NCBI GenBank assembly: GCA_040905665.1
Contig: JBBDRD010000042.1
Span: 1 to 64,000, forward strand
Direction of reading: 5' to 3'
Length of the DNA: 64,000 bases
DNA from: DASVCN01 sp040905665
GTDB lineage: Bacteria; Deinococcota; Deinococci; Deinococcales; Trueperaceae
Shown: positions 34,897 to 43,132 of the stretch, one piece after another
Layout of the letters: each line of letters opens with the position of its first letter
Position numbering within the stretch: position 1 is the first letter of the stretch
Position numbers and translations under genes: made by a program
Notes under the pieces: generated by a model
What the model was told of the DNA's origin: nothing
The model's input: only the letters and a program-made list of their open reading frames with translations
Database searches by the model: none

Positions 34897-36018
34897 TCAA
34901 GCCTCCCTGGCCCTACTCCGCTTGACCGTCGCGTCGAGCTCGCTGAGTTCGCCGGCCGACGCGCCCAAACGCACATCGAGCGTCTCGGTGGGAAACGCGA
35001 ACTCGATCCCAAGCCGGCCGAACTCTTCGTAGATTGCCAGGTTCAACTCCTGCTGAATATCCATGTAGCGGTTGTAATCGGACGTCAGAACGTAGTAAAC
35101 CGTTTCGAAATCGAGTGAGTATGTGCCGAAGGTGCTGAAGTGTGACCGATCGAAACGCGTTTCGGGAGTCGCTTCTATGAGTTCGCGGACGAGCAGGGGG
35201 ATGCGCTCGAGCAGCTCCCTGGGAGTACCGTACTCGACCTGAAGGGTGAAAACTTTCCGCCGTTCCGCCATTCGCTTGAGGTTTCGTATGCGGCTCTCGA
35301 GCAGGTCGGTGTTGGCGAATACCAGTTGCTCTCCGGCGAGACTCCGAATCCTGGTAGTTCGCAAGCCGATGTGCTCCACGCTGCCCATCATGTCGTCGAC
35401 GATGATGAAGTCGCCGATCTCGAACGGCTTGTCGAAGACGATCGACAGCGAAGCGAACAGGTCCCCCAGGATTCCCTGGAGTGCCAGCGCCACGGCGATC
35501 GAGCCGACGCCCAGCCCGGCGATGAGCGTGGTGACGTCGAGGCCCAGGTTGTCGAGCAACATGAGCAGTAGCAGCGAGAAGAGCACCAGTCGGCCGACGA
35601 AGGTGAGCGCAGCCAGCGAGGTGCGGCGTCCGCCGTCGAGACTCTCATTTCTACGGTAGAGATCGGCGAAGTACCCGATCACCCGGTTCCCCCAAATTGC
35701 CAGCTGAATGAGCAACACGAGCCCAAGCAACTGCCGCAAGCGCACAGAGGTCACAGGGTCCAGTACCAGGACGAAGGACGCCGCAAAGATGGCAGCCGCC
35801 AGTAGCGCCCAATTGCGGGTCGCCCCAATCAGGCCGAAAAGCAGGTCATCCATCCGGAACGCGCGCGGCTCCGTGAATGACGCCAGCCTGCGCCTCAGAG
35901 TGTTGCGCACGGCCTGCAGGATGATGAGGACCACCAGGGCAACGCCCAGCGCAATCATCCAGCGCAGCAAACTATTGGCTAGAATTACGGTTTCGGTCAT
36001 GAAGGGGGGCACGTACAT
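34897..36018 (-). CDS. Small-conductance mechanosensitive channel (MscS family)
   Basis: Membrane channel protein, 373 aa. Five hydrophobic segments precede the pore helix and beta domain: LIAGLGVGSIAVALALQGILG is the Gly/Ala-rich TM3, followed by DLFASLSIVFDKPFEIGDFIIVDD and VEHIGLRTTRIRSLAGEQLVFAN, the MscS core, and then the alpha/beta vestibule. It would open under membrane tension. Longer than E. coli MscS by about two helices. ATG start with GGAGG 5-6 nt upstream. It is convergent with ispG and divergent from the cobalamin adenosyltransferase gene. Confidence 0.92.
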   Translation of the reverse strand: MYVPPFMTETVILANSLLRWMIALGVALVVLIILQAVRNTLRRRLASFTEPRAFRMDDLLFGLIGATRNWALLAAAIFAASFVLVLDPVTSVRLRQLLGLVLLIQLAIWGNRVIGYFADLYRRNESLDGGRRTSLAALTFVGRLVLFSLLLLMLLDNLGLDVTTLIAGLGVGSIAVALALQGILGDLFASLSIVFDKPFEIGDFIIVDDMMGSVEHIGLRTTRIRSLAGEQLVFANTDLLESRIRNLKRMAERRKVFTLQVEYGTPRELLERIPLLVRELIEATPETRFDRSHFSTFGTYSLDFETVYYVLTSDYNRYMDIQQELNLAIYEEFGRLGIEFAFPTETLDVRLGASAGELSELDATVKRSRAREA

Positions 36019-36141
36019 TGGACCTCCGGTGATTGGGTCGCTCCGGCCGGACAGTGAAGATGGCCCTGTCGGAAGGGGGCAGAGCGGTCAATCAATACTA
36101 ACCGTGCTTCCTCAGGCGCAGCCGGCGCAGCGCGGCTCGGC

Positions 36142-36147
36142 TATGCT
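36142..36147 (+). promoter_or_regulatory. -10 box TATGCT for the adenosyltransferase (leaderless type)
   Basis: TATGCT, 6 nt before ATG 36154. Confidence 0.55.
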
Positions 36148-36153
36148 TACCGT

Positions 36154-36732
36154 ATGAAGATATACACGCGAACCGGGGATGAGGGTACGACCGGGCTCTA
36201 CGGCGGGGAACGGGTAATGAAGAACGATCTGCGGGTGGCGGCCTATGGCGCGGTCGATGAGGCCAACTGCGCCATCGGCCTGGCTCGTTCATTTCTCCGC
36301 GAGTCCGACCTCGACAGGGCCCTGGTCGAGGTGCAGAACGCCCTCTTCGATGTGGGAGCCGACCTTGCCACGCCTCCGAACGCTCGCCAACGAGAACATC
36401 TGCTGCCCATCACCGCTGAGGACGTCGCCTGGGTGGAAAACGTCATCGATCACTTCGCAAACGAGCTGGAAGCTTTGGCGTCGTTCATCCTGCCCGGAGG
36501 CGACGCCGGTGGTTCGGCACTTCACATGGCCAGGGCCTCCGTCAGACGCGCCGAGCGAGAGGTCACAGCCCTCGCGCAGCATGCCGAGGTGGGCGCCGAT
36601 CTTCGTGCATATCTGAACCGATTATCTGACCTACTCTTCACCCTCGCTCGAGTGGCGAACGTGCGCACCGGCGTGAGTGAAACGAGGTTGAAGGCGAAGG
36701 GACGAACTCGCGAACGTCGCTCGCTCCGCTGA
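36154..36732 (+). CDS. ATP:cob(I)alamin adenosyltransferase, PduO type
   Basis: Enzyme of 192 aa that transfers the adenosyl group of ATP to cob(I)alamin. The ATP-site motif MKIYTRTGDEGTTGLYGG opens the protein; VAAYGAVDEANCAIG, LPGGDAGGSALHMARASVRRAER and LNRLSDLLFTLAR complete the PduO helical bundle. It would supply coenzyme B12, needed by the methylmalonyl-CoA mutase whose gene begins at 63.6 kb. Leaderless-type start. An Arg-rich tail follows the fold. Confidence 0.94.
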   Translation: MKIYTRTGDEGTTGLYGGERVMKNDLRVAAYGAVDEANCAIGLARSFLRESDLDRALVEVQNALFDVGADLATPPNARQREHLLPITAEDVAWVENVIDHFANELEALASFILPGGDAGGSALHMARASVRRAEREVTALAQHAEVGADLRAYLNRLSDLLFTLARVANVRTGVSETRLKAKGRTRERRSLR

Positions 36733-36765
36733 ATTGCCGCAGCGACAAGCGCGGTTAATCCACTC

Positions 36766-37830
36766 TCAGCGTTCGACGCCGATAAGTGACTCGACGTCAG
36801 CCAGCCCTTCAATCTCCAGATGCGCGAGCAGCCCAGTTAGCATCGAGCGAACCGTGCCCGGCCCACCGTAGACGAAGCCGGTGTAGAGTTCGACCAGGCA
36901 GGCGCCGGCGCGAAGTCGTTCGATCAGGCCACGCGAGTCGAAGACCCCGCCAACCGAAACGATCGGAAGCTCCGTTTGCCGAGCCAGCAGTCTCAAGACC
37001 TCAACAGACCGCGTCGCCAGCGGTCGGCCGGAGAGGCCACCCTCCGGGCTTCCGCCGGCCTTCAGGCCGTTGCGGGAGAGCGTGGTGTTGACGGCCACCA
37101 GACCGGCGACCCGATGCTCCGTCGTCAGCTCGACGATTGACCCAAGCTGCTCGTCGGTAAGGTCGGGTGCGAGCTTGAGCAGGAGCGGCATCGGCCGTTG
37201 TGAGTACAGCTCGTCGCATACCGCCAACAGCTTCGCCAGCGCCGCAGGGTCTTGCAGCGTGCGAAGCCCCGGAGTGTTGGGAGAGCTTACGTTGATTACT
37301 ATCGCGTCCGCTTGCGGCCACACGAGTTGCAGCGACTCCCGGTAGTCTGCCGCAGCAGCGTCGAGCGGCGCCGCTCGCGACTTGCCTACGTTTATCAGGA
37401 CGGGGGTTTGCAATCGTCCCTTGCGCCTTGCCTCCGCCACCCTCCCGGCTATGTTGGAGGCGCCCTCGTTGTTGAACCCCATTCTGTTGATTATCGCGCC
37501 GTCCTGGGGCAGACGGAAGACTCGCGGTCGCGGGTTGCCTGGTTGCGCTTGCGCTGTAACGCTGCCCACCTCGCAAAAGCCGAAGCCTAGCGCCTGCCAG
37601 GCGGCCAGCGCACGGCCATCTTTGTCCATGCCCGCCGCCAGGCCCAACGGATTGGGAAACCTCAAACCGAAGCGCTCTACCGCCAGACGGGAGTCGTCCA
37701 GCTGAAATCTGGCCGCTAGCGCCGACAAGGCCGCGCGGCTACCGCTGGCCGCTTGAAGCAACGACAGCGTCCGGTTGTGTACGAACTCGGCGTCGGCGGC
37801 GAAGAGTAGCGGGCGGAGGAATCGGTACAT
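36766..37830 (-). CDS. pyrD: Dihydroorotate dehydrogenase (quinone), class 2
   Basis: PyrD of 354 aa, oxidising dihydroorotate to orotate with FMN and passing electrons to the quinone pool at the membrane. The N-terminal helix pair (MYRFLRPLLFAADAEFVHNRTL) marks the membrane-bound class 2, and PNPLGLAAGMDKDGRAL, NRMGFNNEGA, VINVSSPNTPGLR, NTTLSRNGLKAGGSPEGGLSGRPL and VGGVFDSRG are the barrel motifs; Ser in the SSPNTPG loop is the catalytic base of this class. Leaderless-type start. Menaquinone, made by the futalosine route, would be its acceptor. Confidence 0.96.
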   Translation of the reverse strand: MYRFLRPLLFAADAEFVHNRTLSLLQAASGSRAALSALAARFQLDDSRLAVERFGLRFPNPLGLAAGMDKDGRALAAWQALGFGFCEVGSVTAQAQPGNPRPRVFRLPQDGAIINRMGFNNEGASNIAGRVAEARRKGRLQTPVLINVGKSRAAPLDAAAADYRESLQLVWPQADAIVINVSSPNTPGLRTLQDPAALAKLLAVCDELYSQRPMPLLLKLAPDLTDEQLGSIVELTTEHRVAGLVAVNTTLSRNGLKAGGSPEGGLSGRPLATRSVEVLRLLARQTELPIVSVGGVFDSRGLIERLRAGACLVELYTGFVYGGPGTVRSMLTGLLAHLEIEGLADVESLIGVER

Positions 37831-37836
37831 TCCCCG

Positions 37837-37842
37837 AGTCTA
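37837..37842 (-). promoter_or_regulatory. -10 box TAGACT for pyrD (leaderless type)
   Basis: Minus-strand TAGACT, 6 nt before ATG 37830. Confidence 0.6.
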
Positions 37843-37855
37843 TCTGCCGGCCGCT

Positions 37856-38575
37856 TCAGGCCGAGGGTGGTCGGCTGGGCCGCACCTCGATCTTCGACGG
37901 CAGCGTGCGTGCGGGAGTATTGAGCAGGTAGATCACCATCTCGCCGATATCTTCCGGCTGGATCTTCCAGGCATCCGACTGGGAGGGGGTGTTAGCCCTA
38001 AAGTGGGTCGATACCGAGCCGGGCATGATCGTGGAAACTTTTACTCCGAGTCGGCGCAGGTCCAGCATTACCGCCTGACTAAAGCCGGTGAGCCCGAACT
38101 TGCTGGCGTTGTACGCCGCGCCGCCGGCGGAGAAGTTTGTGCCGGCAAGCGAACCGATGGTTATCAGGTAACCGCTGCTCTTCTTCAGTTCGTCGACCGT
38201 TGCCTTCACCGTGTAGAAGACGCCGGTGAGGTTGGTATCGATGACCGCATGCCAATCTTCCACCGGCAGTTCGTCGATCGCGCCAAAAGCACCTACCCCG
38301 GCATTGGCGATCACCACGTCGAGACTTCCGAACGACTCGATGAGCTTAGTCACTACCGAGCGCTGCTGTTCCAGGTCACGGACGTCGCAAGGAATGCCCA
38401 TCGCCTCGCCTGGACCAGTCGATGACAGCTGCTTGGCAGCGGATTTCACCTCATCACGATTGCGGGCGGTGATCGCCACGTTCATGCCGGCCCGCACCAT
38501 CGCTTCGGCGATTCCCAAACCGATCCCCTTGGAGCCGCCGGTCACGAGTGCGTTCTTGTTCGTCAAATTGTCCAT
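37856..38575 (-). CDS. Short-chain dehydrogenase/reductase
   Basis: Classical SDR, 239 aa. Cofactor motif TGGSKGIGLGIAEA, NAGVGAFG, and the catalytic Ser (IGSLAG), Tyr and Lys (YNASKFG) are all present, followed by MPGSVSTHF. Sequence resembles 3-oxoacyl-ACP-reductase-like SDRs, but the substrate cannot be stated. It ends 26 bp from the pyrD start region and is divergent from the histidine phosphatase gene. Leaderless-type start with TAGCCT. Confidence 0.9.
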   Translation of the reverse strand: MDNLTNKNALVTGGSKGIGLGIAEAMVRAGMNVAITARNRDEVKSAAKQLSSTGPGEAMGIPCDVRDLEQQRSVVTKLIESFGSLDVVIANAGVGAFGAIDELPVEDWHAVIDTNLTGVFYTVKATVDELKKSSGYLITIGSLAGTNFSAGGAAYNASKFGLTGFSQAVMLDLRRLGVKVSTIMPGSVSTHFRANTPSQSDAWKIQPEDIGEMVIYLLNTPARTLPSKIEVRPSRPPSA

Positions 38576-38581
38576 GGCGGC

Positions 38582-38587
38582 AGGCTA
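38582..38587 (-). promoter_or_regulatory. -10 box TAGCCT for the SDR (leaderless type)
   Basis: Minus-strand TAGCCT, 6 nt before ATG 38575. Confidence 0.45.
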
Positions 38588-38630
38588 GCATGACCGTAGC
38601 GATACGAACGCCGGCGCGCCGGCATCCTGG

Positions 38631-38636
38631 TAGACT
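38631..38636 (+). promoter_or_regulatory. -10 box TAGACT for the histidine phosphatase
   Basis: TAGACT, 12 nt before ATG 38649; a leader of only a few nt is expected. Confidence 0.5.
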
Positions 38637-38648
38637 CGCAAGCGGTCC

Positions 38649-39260
38649 ATGCGACGACTAACCCTTATTCGTCACGCCCTTACCGACTGGAATGCGACAG
38701 GTCGGCTGCAAGGCCACATGGATTGCCCCCTTTCCGAGGAAGGCATCGAACAGGCGCGGGCATTGGCGAAACGAGTGGGATCGAGCGAGATCGATCTGCT
38801 CTACTCGAGTCCGCTCCAGCGGGCCTACGATACCGCCCGGCTCGCATTTCCCGAAGCCGACATTACAACCGACGAGCGGTTGATGGAGCTCGATTTCGGT
38901 GTGTTCCAGGGGAAGTCTCCCGTCGAAAACGAGGGCCACGAGGAGTGGGACTGGTGGCACCAGGACCCATTCGCTCGCAGGATCCCCGAGGGCGAGTCGT
39001 ACCAGGACCTGATGACGCGGGTAGTGTCATGGATGAACGATCTTCCCGAAGCGTCTCACATAGTTGCTCTCACCCACTCGGGCGCAATCCAGATGATCAT
39101 CGCTCACATAATGGGGGTGACGCACCCGCGTTGGCGAAAGCGGCTCTTCTTGCGCCACACCTCGCTCACCAGACTGCTGTTCCGAGGTGGTGAAGTGCTG
39201 ATCGAGCGGGTAAACGACACCCGCCACCTGTGTAACGATTTCGATCCGTTCCTCGATTGA
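38649..39260 (+). CDS. Histidine phosphatase family protein
   Basis: Branch-1 histidine phosphatase (phosphoglycerate-mutase-like), 203 aa. The phosphohistidine motif is LIRHALTDWNATGRLQGHMD, in which the usual RHG is RHA; LDFGVFQGK, PEGESY and the second histidine in VALTHSGAIQ complete the site. Candidates include alpha-ribazole phosphatase of B12 synthesis or a general phosphatase; nothing in the sequence decides. Short-leader promoter upstream; scpA lies 70 bp downstream with its own promoter. Confidence 0.87.
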   Translation: MRRLTLIRHALTDWNATGRLQGHMDCPLSEEGIEQARALAKRVGSSEIDLLYSSPLQRAYDTARLAFPEADITTDERLMELDFGVFQGKSPVENEGHEEWDWWHQDPFARRIPEGESYQDLMTRVVSWMNDLPEASHIVALTHSGAIQMIIAHIMGVTHPRWRKRLFLRHTSLTRLLFRGGEVLIERVNDTRHLCNDFDPFLD

Positions 39261-39291
39261 CTGGTCCCAAGGTGCGGGAGTAGCGGCGTGT

Positions 39292-39297
39292 TAGACT
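39292..39297 (+). promoter_or_regulatory. -10 box TAGACT before the scpA leader ORF
   Basis: TAGACT, 6 nt before a GTG at 39304 that opens an 11-codon ORF overlapping scpA. Confidence 0.5.
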
Positions 39298-39303
39298 CCT
39301 GCC

Positions 39304-39339
39304 GTGGCAATTGTGACTGGTGACCTGTTTGATGAGTGA
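39304..39339 (+). CDS. Possible 11-aa leader peptide overlapping scpA
   Basis: GTG at 39304 sits exactly where a leaderless transcript would begin. The frame reads VAIVTGDLFDE and stops at 39339, five bases past the A of the scpA ATG (39332). It could deliver ribosomes to scpA by re-initiation. Only position and overlap support it; it may instead be a short untranslated leader. Confidence 0.35.
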   Translation: MAIVTGDLFDE

Positions 39340-40060
39340 CGGCGAGCCACGGGCCTTCCTCGTTCGCCAGGAGGGGTTCGAAGGCACGCTCGGTGAACTC
39401 GCTCACGCGCTGCGGCGAGGTACGACCGCACCTGCAGCCGTCGATCTGCTCGCGCTGGTGCACTCCTATTTGGAACACTTCGACTCTCTGGCAGCCGAGA
39501 ATCTCGAGCTTGCCAGCCTCGCGCTTCCCAACGTAGCTCAGGTAATAGAACTCAAGCTTCGCCTGCTGCTGCCGCGGCCTCCAAAGATCGCCGATGAAGA
39601 AGAGGAAGAGATCCTGGACGAAACGCTCGAGGCAGTCGCAATGCTGGAAGAGCTCGAGGACGCAATCGACTTTCTGCGGCAGCGCCGCGATCAACGAAGG
39701 ATCGTGCTGCCGGCACGGGCTCCGCGTCCCGATTACCCACGCCCGGTGCGCAAACTCATCACTGGCATCGATCATCTCGCAAGCCTCGCGGCCCGATACC
39801 GCCCTAGCGGTTACTTCGAGTTGACCGTCGAGCGGCTAACCATGGGCGGTGCGATGGCACAGATGCTTGGGTCCTTGCGCCGTTGGGGCAGATCGCTGCT
39901 CTGCGACGTCGTGGAACGGCCCGACTGGCCACAGCTCACTGTCTACTTCGCAGGGATGCTCGAGCTCGTGCGCGATGGCCGAATCACCGCGGTTCAGGAG
40001 AACGACTTCGGCGAGATCGAGCTGCAGCTGAACGAGCTCGAGGCCGCCGAGGTCGCCTAG
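39332..40060 (+). CDS. scpA: Segregation and condensation protein A
   Basis: ScpA kleisin of 242 aa that bridges SMC heads in chromosome organisation. The N-terminal pattern LVRQEGFEGTLGELAHAL and the helix VDLLALVHSYLEHF match the SMC-neck-binding part; an acidic middle (ADEEEEEILDETLEAVAMLEEL) is usual, and the C-terminal winged helix has LTVYFAGMLELVRDGRITAVQENDFGEIEL cut across strands. ScpB is not adjacent. ATG 39332 is taken; an in-frame GTG at 39320 is possible. The 3' end overlaps the convergent typA stop by four bases. Confidence 0.87.
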   Translation: MSDGEPRAFLVRQEGFEGTLGELAHALRRGTTAPAAVDLLALVHSYLEHFDSLAAENLELASLALPNVAQVIELKLRLLLPRPPKIADEEEEEILDETLEAVAMLEELEDAIDFLRQRRDQRRIVLPARAPRPDYPRPVRKLITGIDHLASLAARYRPSGYFELTVERLTMGGAMAQMLGSLRRWGRSLLCDVVERPDWPQLTVYFAGMLELVRDGRITAVQENDFGEIELQLNELEAAEVA

Positions 40061-41859
40061 ACGACAGCCTTGCTCTCCCGCTTCCGCATGCTCGGGTCGA
40101 GAACGCGCTTGCGCAAGCGGATGTTCTTTGGAGTCACCTCGACGAGTTCGTCCTCGGCGATGTACTCCAGCGCTTCTTCGAGCGTGAGCTTCTTGGGCGG
40201 CACCAGGTTGATGTTCTCGTCGCTGCCCGAAGCACGCACGTTCGTGAGCTTCTTGTTCTTCGAAACATTGATGTTCAGATCGCCATGTCGGGCGTGTGCG
40301 CCAACGATCATCCCCACATACACCTCGGTTGTCGGATCGATGAAGAAGGTGCCGCGGTCCTGCAATTTGAAGATGCTATAGGCGAACGCCTCGCCCGGTT
40401 CCATGGCTACCAGCGATCCGCCCTGACGGGTGCGGATCTCGCCCGCCAGCGGTTCGTAGCCGTCGAAAACGTGCGAAAGAAGCCCCTCCCCCTGGGTCAT
40501 CGAGAGGAACACGGTGCGGTAGCCGAACAGGGCCCGGCTGGGCATGCTGAACTCCAGACGCGCCCGATCTTCACCCTGCTCCATGTTCAACAGAGAGCCA
40601 CGCCTGCTCGACAACGACTCGATTACCGAACCCATTGCCTCGACCGGTACGTCGGCAACAACGTGCTCGAACGGCTCATGTTTGACACCGTCGACTTCTC
40701 TGAGGATGACCTCGGGACGCGACACACTGAATTCGTAGCCTTCGCGCCGCATCTCCTCGATGAGGATCGCCAAGTGCAACTCGCCACGACCGGCAACCCG
40801 GTACAGTTCGCCTCCCAGCTCCTCGACGCGCAGGGCCACGTTTGTGAGCAGTTCTCGCTTGAGCCGCTCACCGATATGCCGACTGGTAACGTAGCGACCC
40901 TCACGGCCGGCAAAGGGGCTGGTGTTGGGACTAAAGGTCACCGCGACGGTAGGCTGATCGACCTCGACCACCGGGAGAGGGTCGACGTGGTTGGGGTCGG
41001 CCAGTGTGTCGCCAATCTGCACGTCGTCCAAGCCGGAGATGGCGACGATATCGCCGGCAAATGCCTCGTCTATCTCGATTCGCTGCAGGCCCAGATGCCC
41101 GTACACCTTCGTTAGCCTGGCACTTACGACACTTCCGTCGGCAGCTACCCGCGCCACCGTGTCACCGGTCTTCGCCCGGCCGCGGCGTACCCGGCCCACA
41201 GCGATTCGTCCCAGATAATCGGAGTAGTCGAGGTTCGCCACCTGCAACTGAAACGGCCCGTCCTTATCGGCAGCCGGCTCCGGTGTGAACTTCAGGATCG
41301 CCTCGAACAGGGGAGCGAGGTCCTCGGCTGGACTCTCCAGGTCGGTCCACGACTTTCCCTCCCGGGCGATTGCGTAGAGGACCGGGAAGTCGAGCTGGTC
41401 ATCGCTGGCTCCCAGTTCGACCATCAGGTCGAAAGTAAGGTCCACGACAGCGTCCGGTCGGGCATCCTTACGGTCGATCTTGTTCACCACCACGATCGGC
41501 TTTAGTCCTCGGGCGAGCGCCTTCTTGAGGACGAAGCGCGTCTGCGGCATGGGTCCTTCGGCGGCGTCAACCAGCAACAGCACCCCGTCCACCATCCCCA
41601 GGGCGCGTTCTACCTCACCACCAAAGTCGGCGTGGCCCGGGGTGTCGACGATGTTGATCTTCACCCCGTTCCACTCGACGGCGGTGTTCTTGGCCAGGAT
41701 GGTGATCCCGCGCTCGCGCTCGATAGCGTTCGAGTCCATCACACGCTCTTCGACCACCTGATTGTCGCGGAAGATGTGGGACTGCCGTAGCAGTCCGTCC
41801 ACGAGAGTGGTCTTCCCGTGATCGACATGGGCGATGATGGCAATATTCCGATAGCTCAT
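40057..41859 (-). CDS. typA: Translational GTPase TypA/BipA
   Basis: Ribosome-associated GTPase, 600 aa from the chosen ATG. G1 is AHVDHGKTTL, the switch II motif DTPGHADFGGEVERAL, and NKIDRKDARPDA holds NKID. EF-G-like domains II, III and V follow (RRGRAKTGDTVARV, LLSHVFDGYEPLAGEI), and the C-terminal domain has NINVSKNKKLTNVRASGSDENINLVPPKKLTLEEALEYI cut across segments, which is specific to BipA. The ATG at 41859 begins MSYRNIAIIAHVDHG; the ORF extends 70 codons upstream through the promoter region and is discounted there. The leader carries a tight hairpin at its predicted 5' end. Confidence 0.96.
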   Translation of the reverse strand: MSYRNIAIIAHVDHGKTTLVDGLLRQSHIFRDNQVVEERVMDSNAIERERGITILAKNTAVEWNGVKINIVDTPGHADFGGEVERALGMVDGVLLLVDAAEGPMPQTRFVLKKALARGLKPIVVVNKIDRKDARPDAVVDLTFDLMVELGASDDQLDFPVLYAIAREGKSWTDLESPAEDLAPLFEAILKFTPEPAADKDGPFQLQVANLDYSDYLGRIAVGRVRRGRAKTGDTVARVAADGSVVSARLTKVYGHLGLQRIEIDEAFAGDIVAISGLDDVQIGDTLADPNHVDPLPVVEVDQPTVAVTFSPNTSPFAGREGRYVTSRHIGERLKRELLTNVALRVEELGGELYRVAGRGELHLAILIEEMRREGYEFSVSRPEVILREVDGVKHEPFEHVVADVPVEAMGSVIESLSSRRGSLLNMEQGEDRARLEFSMPSRALFGYRTVFLSMTQGEGLLSHVFDGYEPLAGEIRTRQGGSLVAMEPGEAFAYSIFKLQDRGTFFIDPTTEVYVGMIVGAHARHGDLNINVSKNKKLTNVRASGSDENINLVPPKKLTLEEALEYIAEDELVEVTPKNIRLRKRVLDPSMRKRESKAVV

Positions 41860-41878
41860 TGGAGTCCTCACTGAGTGG

Positions 41879-41894
41879 GGGCCACTATTGGCCC
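41879..41894 (-). promoter_or_regulatory. 5'-terminal hairpin in the typA leader
   Basis: Minus strand GGGCCA-ATAG-TGGCCC, a perfect 6-bp stem with 4-nt loop, at about the predicted transcription start given the -10 box at 41908-41903. Confidence 0.5.
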
Positions 41895-41902
41895 GACCCG
41901 AC

Positions 41903-41908
41903 AGTATA
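41903..41908 (-). promoter_or_regulatory. -10 box TATACT for typA
   Basis: Minus-strand TATACT 43 nt before ATG 41859; leader of about 37 nt. Confidence 0.55.
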
Positions 41909-42116
41909 CTCACGCGGCGGCTCCAAATCGCGCACCGGACAACGTTCAGGCGCCGCTCCCAGCGCCGGCGCGCGCAACCTCCAAACCCGACGTCCGATCC
42001 GAATCCGATCCGGTATTCGTTGTGAAATCGGCCTCTGTTCCGATGTGAAACTCGCACGACAGGCGGCAATAGAGTACGTGGTAGCTTTTTTACCGGGGTA
42101 GCGCTGCGGAGGTATG

Positions 42117-42380
42117 ATGCAGATCAAGGTCTACACGACCCGGTGGTGCGGTGACTGCCAGATCACCAAGAAGTACCTGGCCAAGTTCGATATCCCCTAT
42201 CAGGAAATCGACATCGAAAACGATCCCCAGGCGGCTGAGTACGTCATGCAGGTCAATAACGGCCGGCGTAGCGTGCCGACCCTGGTTTACAACGAGGAGG
42301 CGACAAGCCTCTCGCATTTCAGTCGCGCCAAGCTAGACGAATTTCTCCAGCGTCACCAACTCCTGGCGAGGACGGCGTAA
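42117..42380 (+). CDS. Glutaredoxin-like / mycoredoxin protein
   Basis: Thioredoxin-fold protein of 87 aa. The redox motif is CGDC in VYTTRWCGDCQITKKYL, followed by the cis-proline segment VPTLVY. The WCGDC sequence is typical of mycoredoxin and NrdH-like proteins of bacteria using low-molecular-weight thiols other than glutathione. GGAGGT precedes two consecutive ATGs (42114, 42117); the second has better spacing. It is first in a run with menG, an unknown gene and a GidA-related gene. Confidence 0.88.
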   Translation: MQIKVYTTRWCGDCQITKKYLAKFDIPYQEIDIENDPQAAEYVMQVNNGRRSVPTLVYNEEATSLSHFSRAKLDEFLQRHQLLARTA

Positions 42381-42391
42381 CCGCCGATGAG

Positions 42392-43132
42392 GTGACCCGG
42401 GAGTTCGGTCGTGCGGGAGTGGTCGGTGGCGGTGCCGTACGGGAGATGTTCTCGAGAATCGCGGGCCGCTACGATCTGCTGAACTCTGTTCTCTCACTGG
42501 GCCTCGATCGTTTCTGGCGACGAGAGGCAGCGCGACTTGCCCTTGAACCGCTGGTTGCCCTCGAACGAGGTACTGGTGCGGTGCTCGATGCGGCCACAGG
42601 TACCGGCGAGTTAGCCCTCGCGATGAAGAGCATGGAACCGCAAACGCGTGTGGTCGGAGTCGATTTCTCGCAGCCGATGCTGGAGCTCGCCGGCCGCAAG
42701 TCACGCAGGCGGGCGCTCGAAGTGGAACTCGTTCAGGGTGATGTGCTCGACCTGCCCTTCGACGACGACACGTTCGGTGCAGCCACCATCGCATACGGCT
42801 TACGGAACCTGAGCGACCTCGAGGCGGGCCTGGCAGAGCTGCGGCGGGTGCTGCGCCCGGGCGGCCGGCTCGTGATTCTGGAGTTTCCGCCCCCGCCCGA
42901 AGGGATGTTCGGCTCCCTCTTCCGTTTCTACTTCCTGAACGTTCTGCCGCGCATCGGCGGCTGGATTTCGGGAAGCCGAGAGGCTTACGAGTATCTGCCC
43001 ACATCGGTTCTCGCCTTCCCCCGGCCCCCCCAGCTCGCCCGCCTCCTCAACGAGGCGGGCTTCACAGGCGTTCGCTTTCGCCTGCAGAGCTACGGCGTGT
43101 CCGCGATATTTAGTGGAGAGAAGACAGCATGA
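42392..43132 (+). CDS. menG: Demethylmenaquinone methyltransferase
   Basis: SAM-dependent methyltransferase (UbiE/MenG), 246 aa, methylating demethylmenaquinone. Motifs: VREMFSRIAGRYDLLNSVLSLG, the SAM-binding VLDAATGTGELALAM, DLPFDDDTFGAATIAYGLRNL and VLRPGGRLVILEF with the PPPPEG loop. No other in-frame start is available near GTG 42392, 11 bp after the glutaredoxin stop. It works with the futalosine enzyme MqnD encoded at 44.8 kb on the other strand; the quinone is therefore menaquinone. Confidence 0.95.
   Translation: MTREFGRAGVVGGGAVREMFSRIAGRYDLLNSVLSLGLDRFWRREAARLALEPLVALERGTGAVLDAATGTGELALAMKSMEPQTRVVGVDFSQPMLELAGRKSRRRALEVELVQGDVLDLPFDDDTFGAATIAYGLRNLSDLEAGLAELRRVLRPGGRLVILEFPPPPEGMFGSLFRFYFLNVLPRIGGWISGSREAYEYLPTSVLAFPRPPQLARLLNEAGFTGVRFRLQSYGVSAIFSGEKTA

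Noticed and set aside
39883..41115. 410-codon plus-strand ORF across scpA end and typA
   Set aside because: Antisense to typA, whose motifs are intact.
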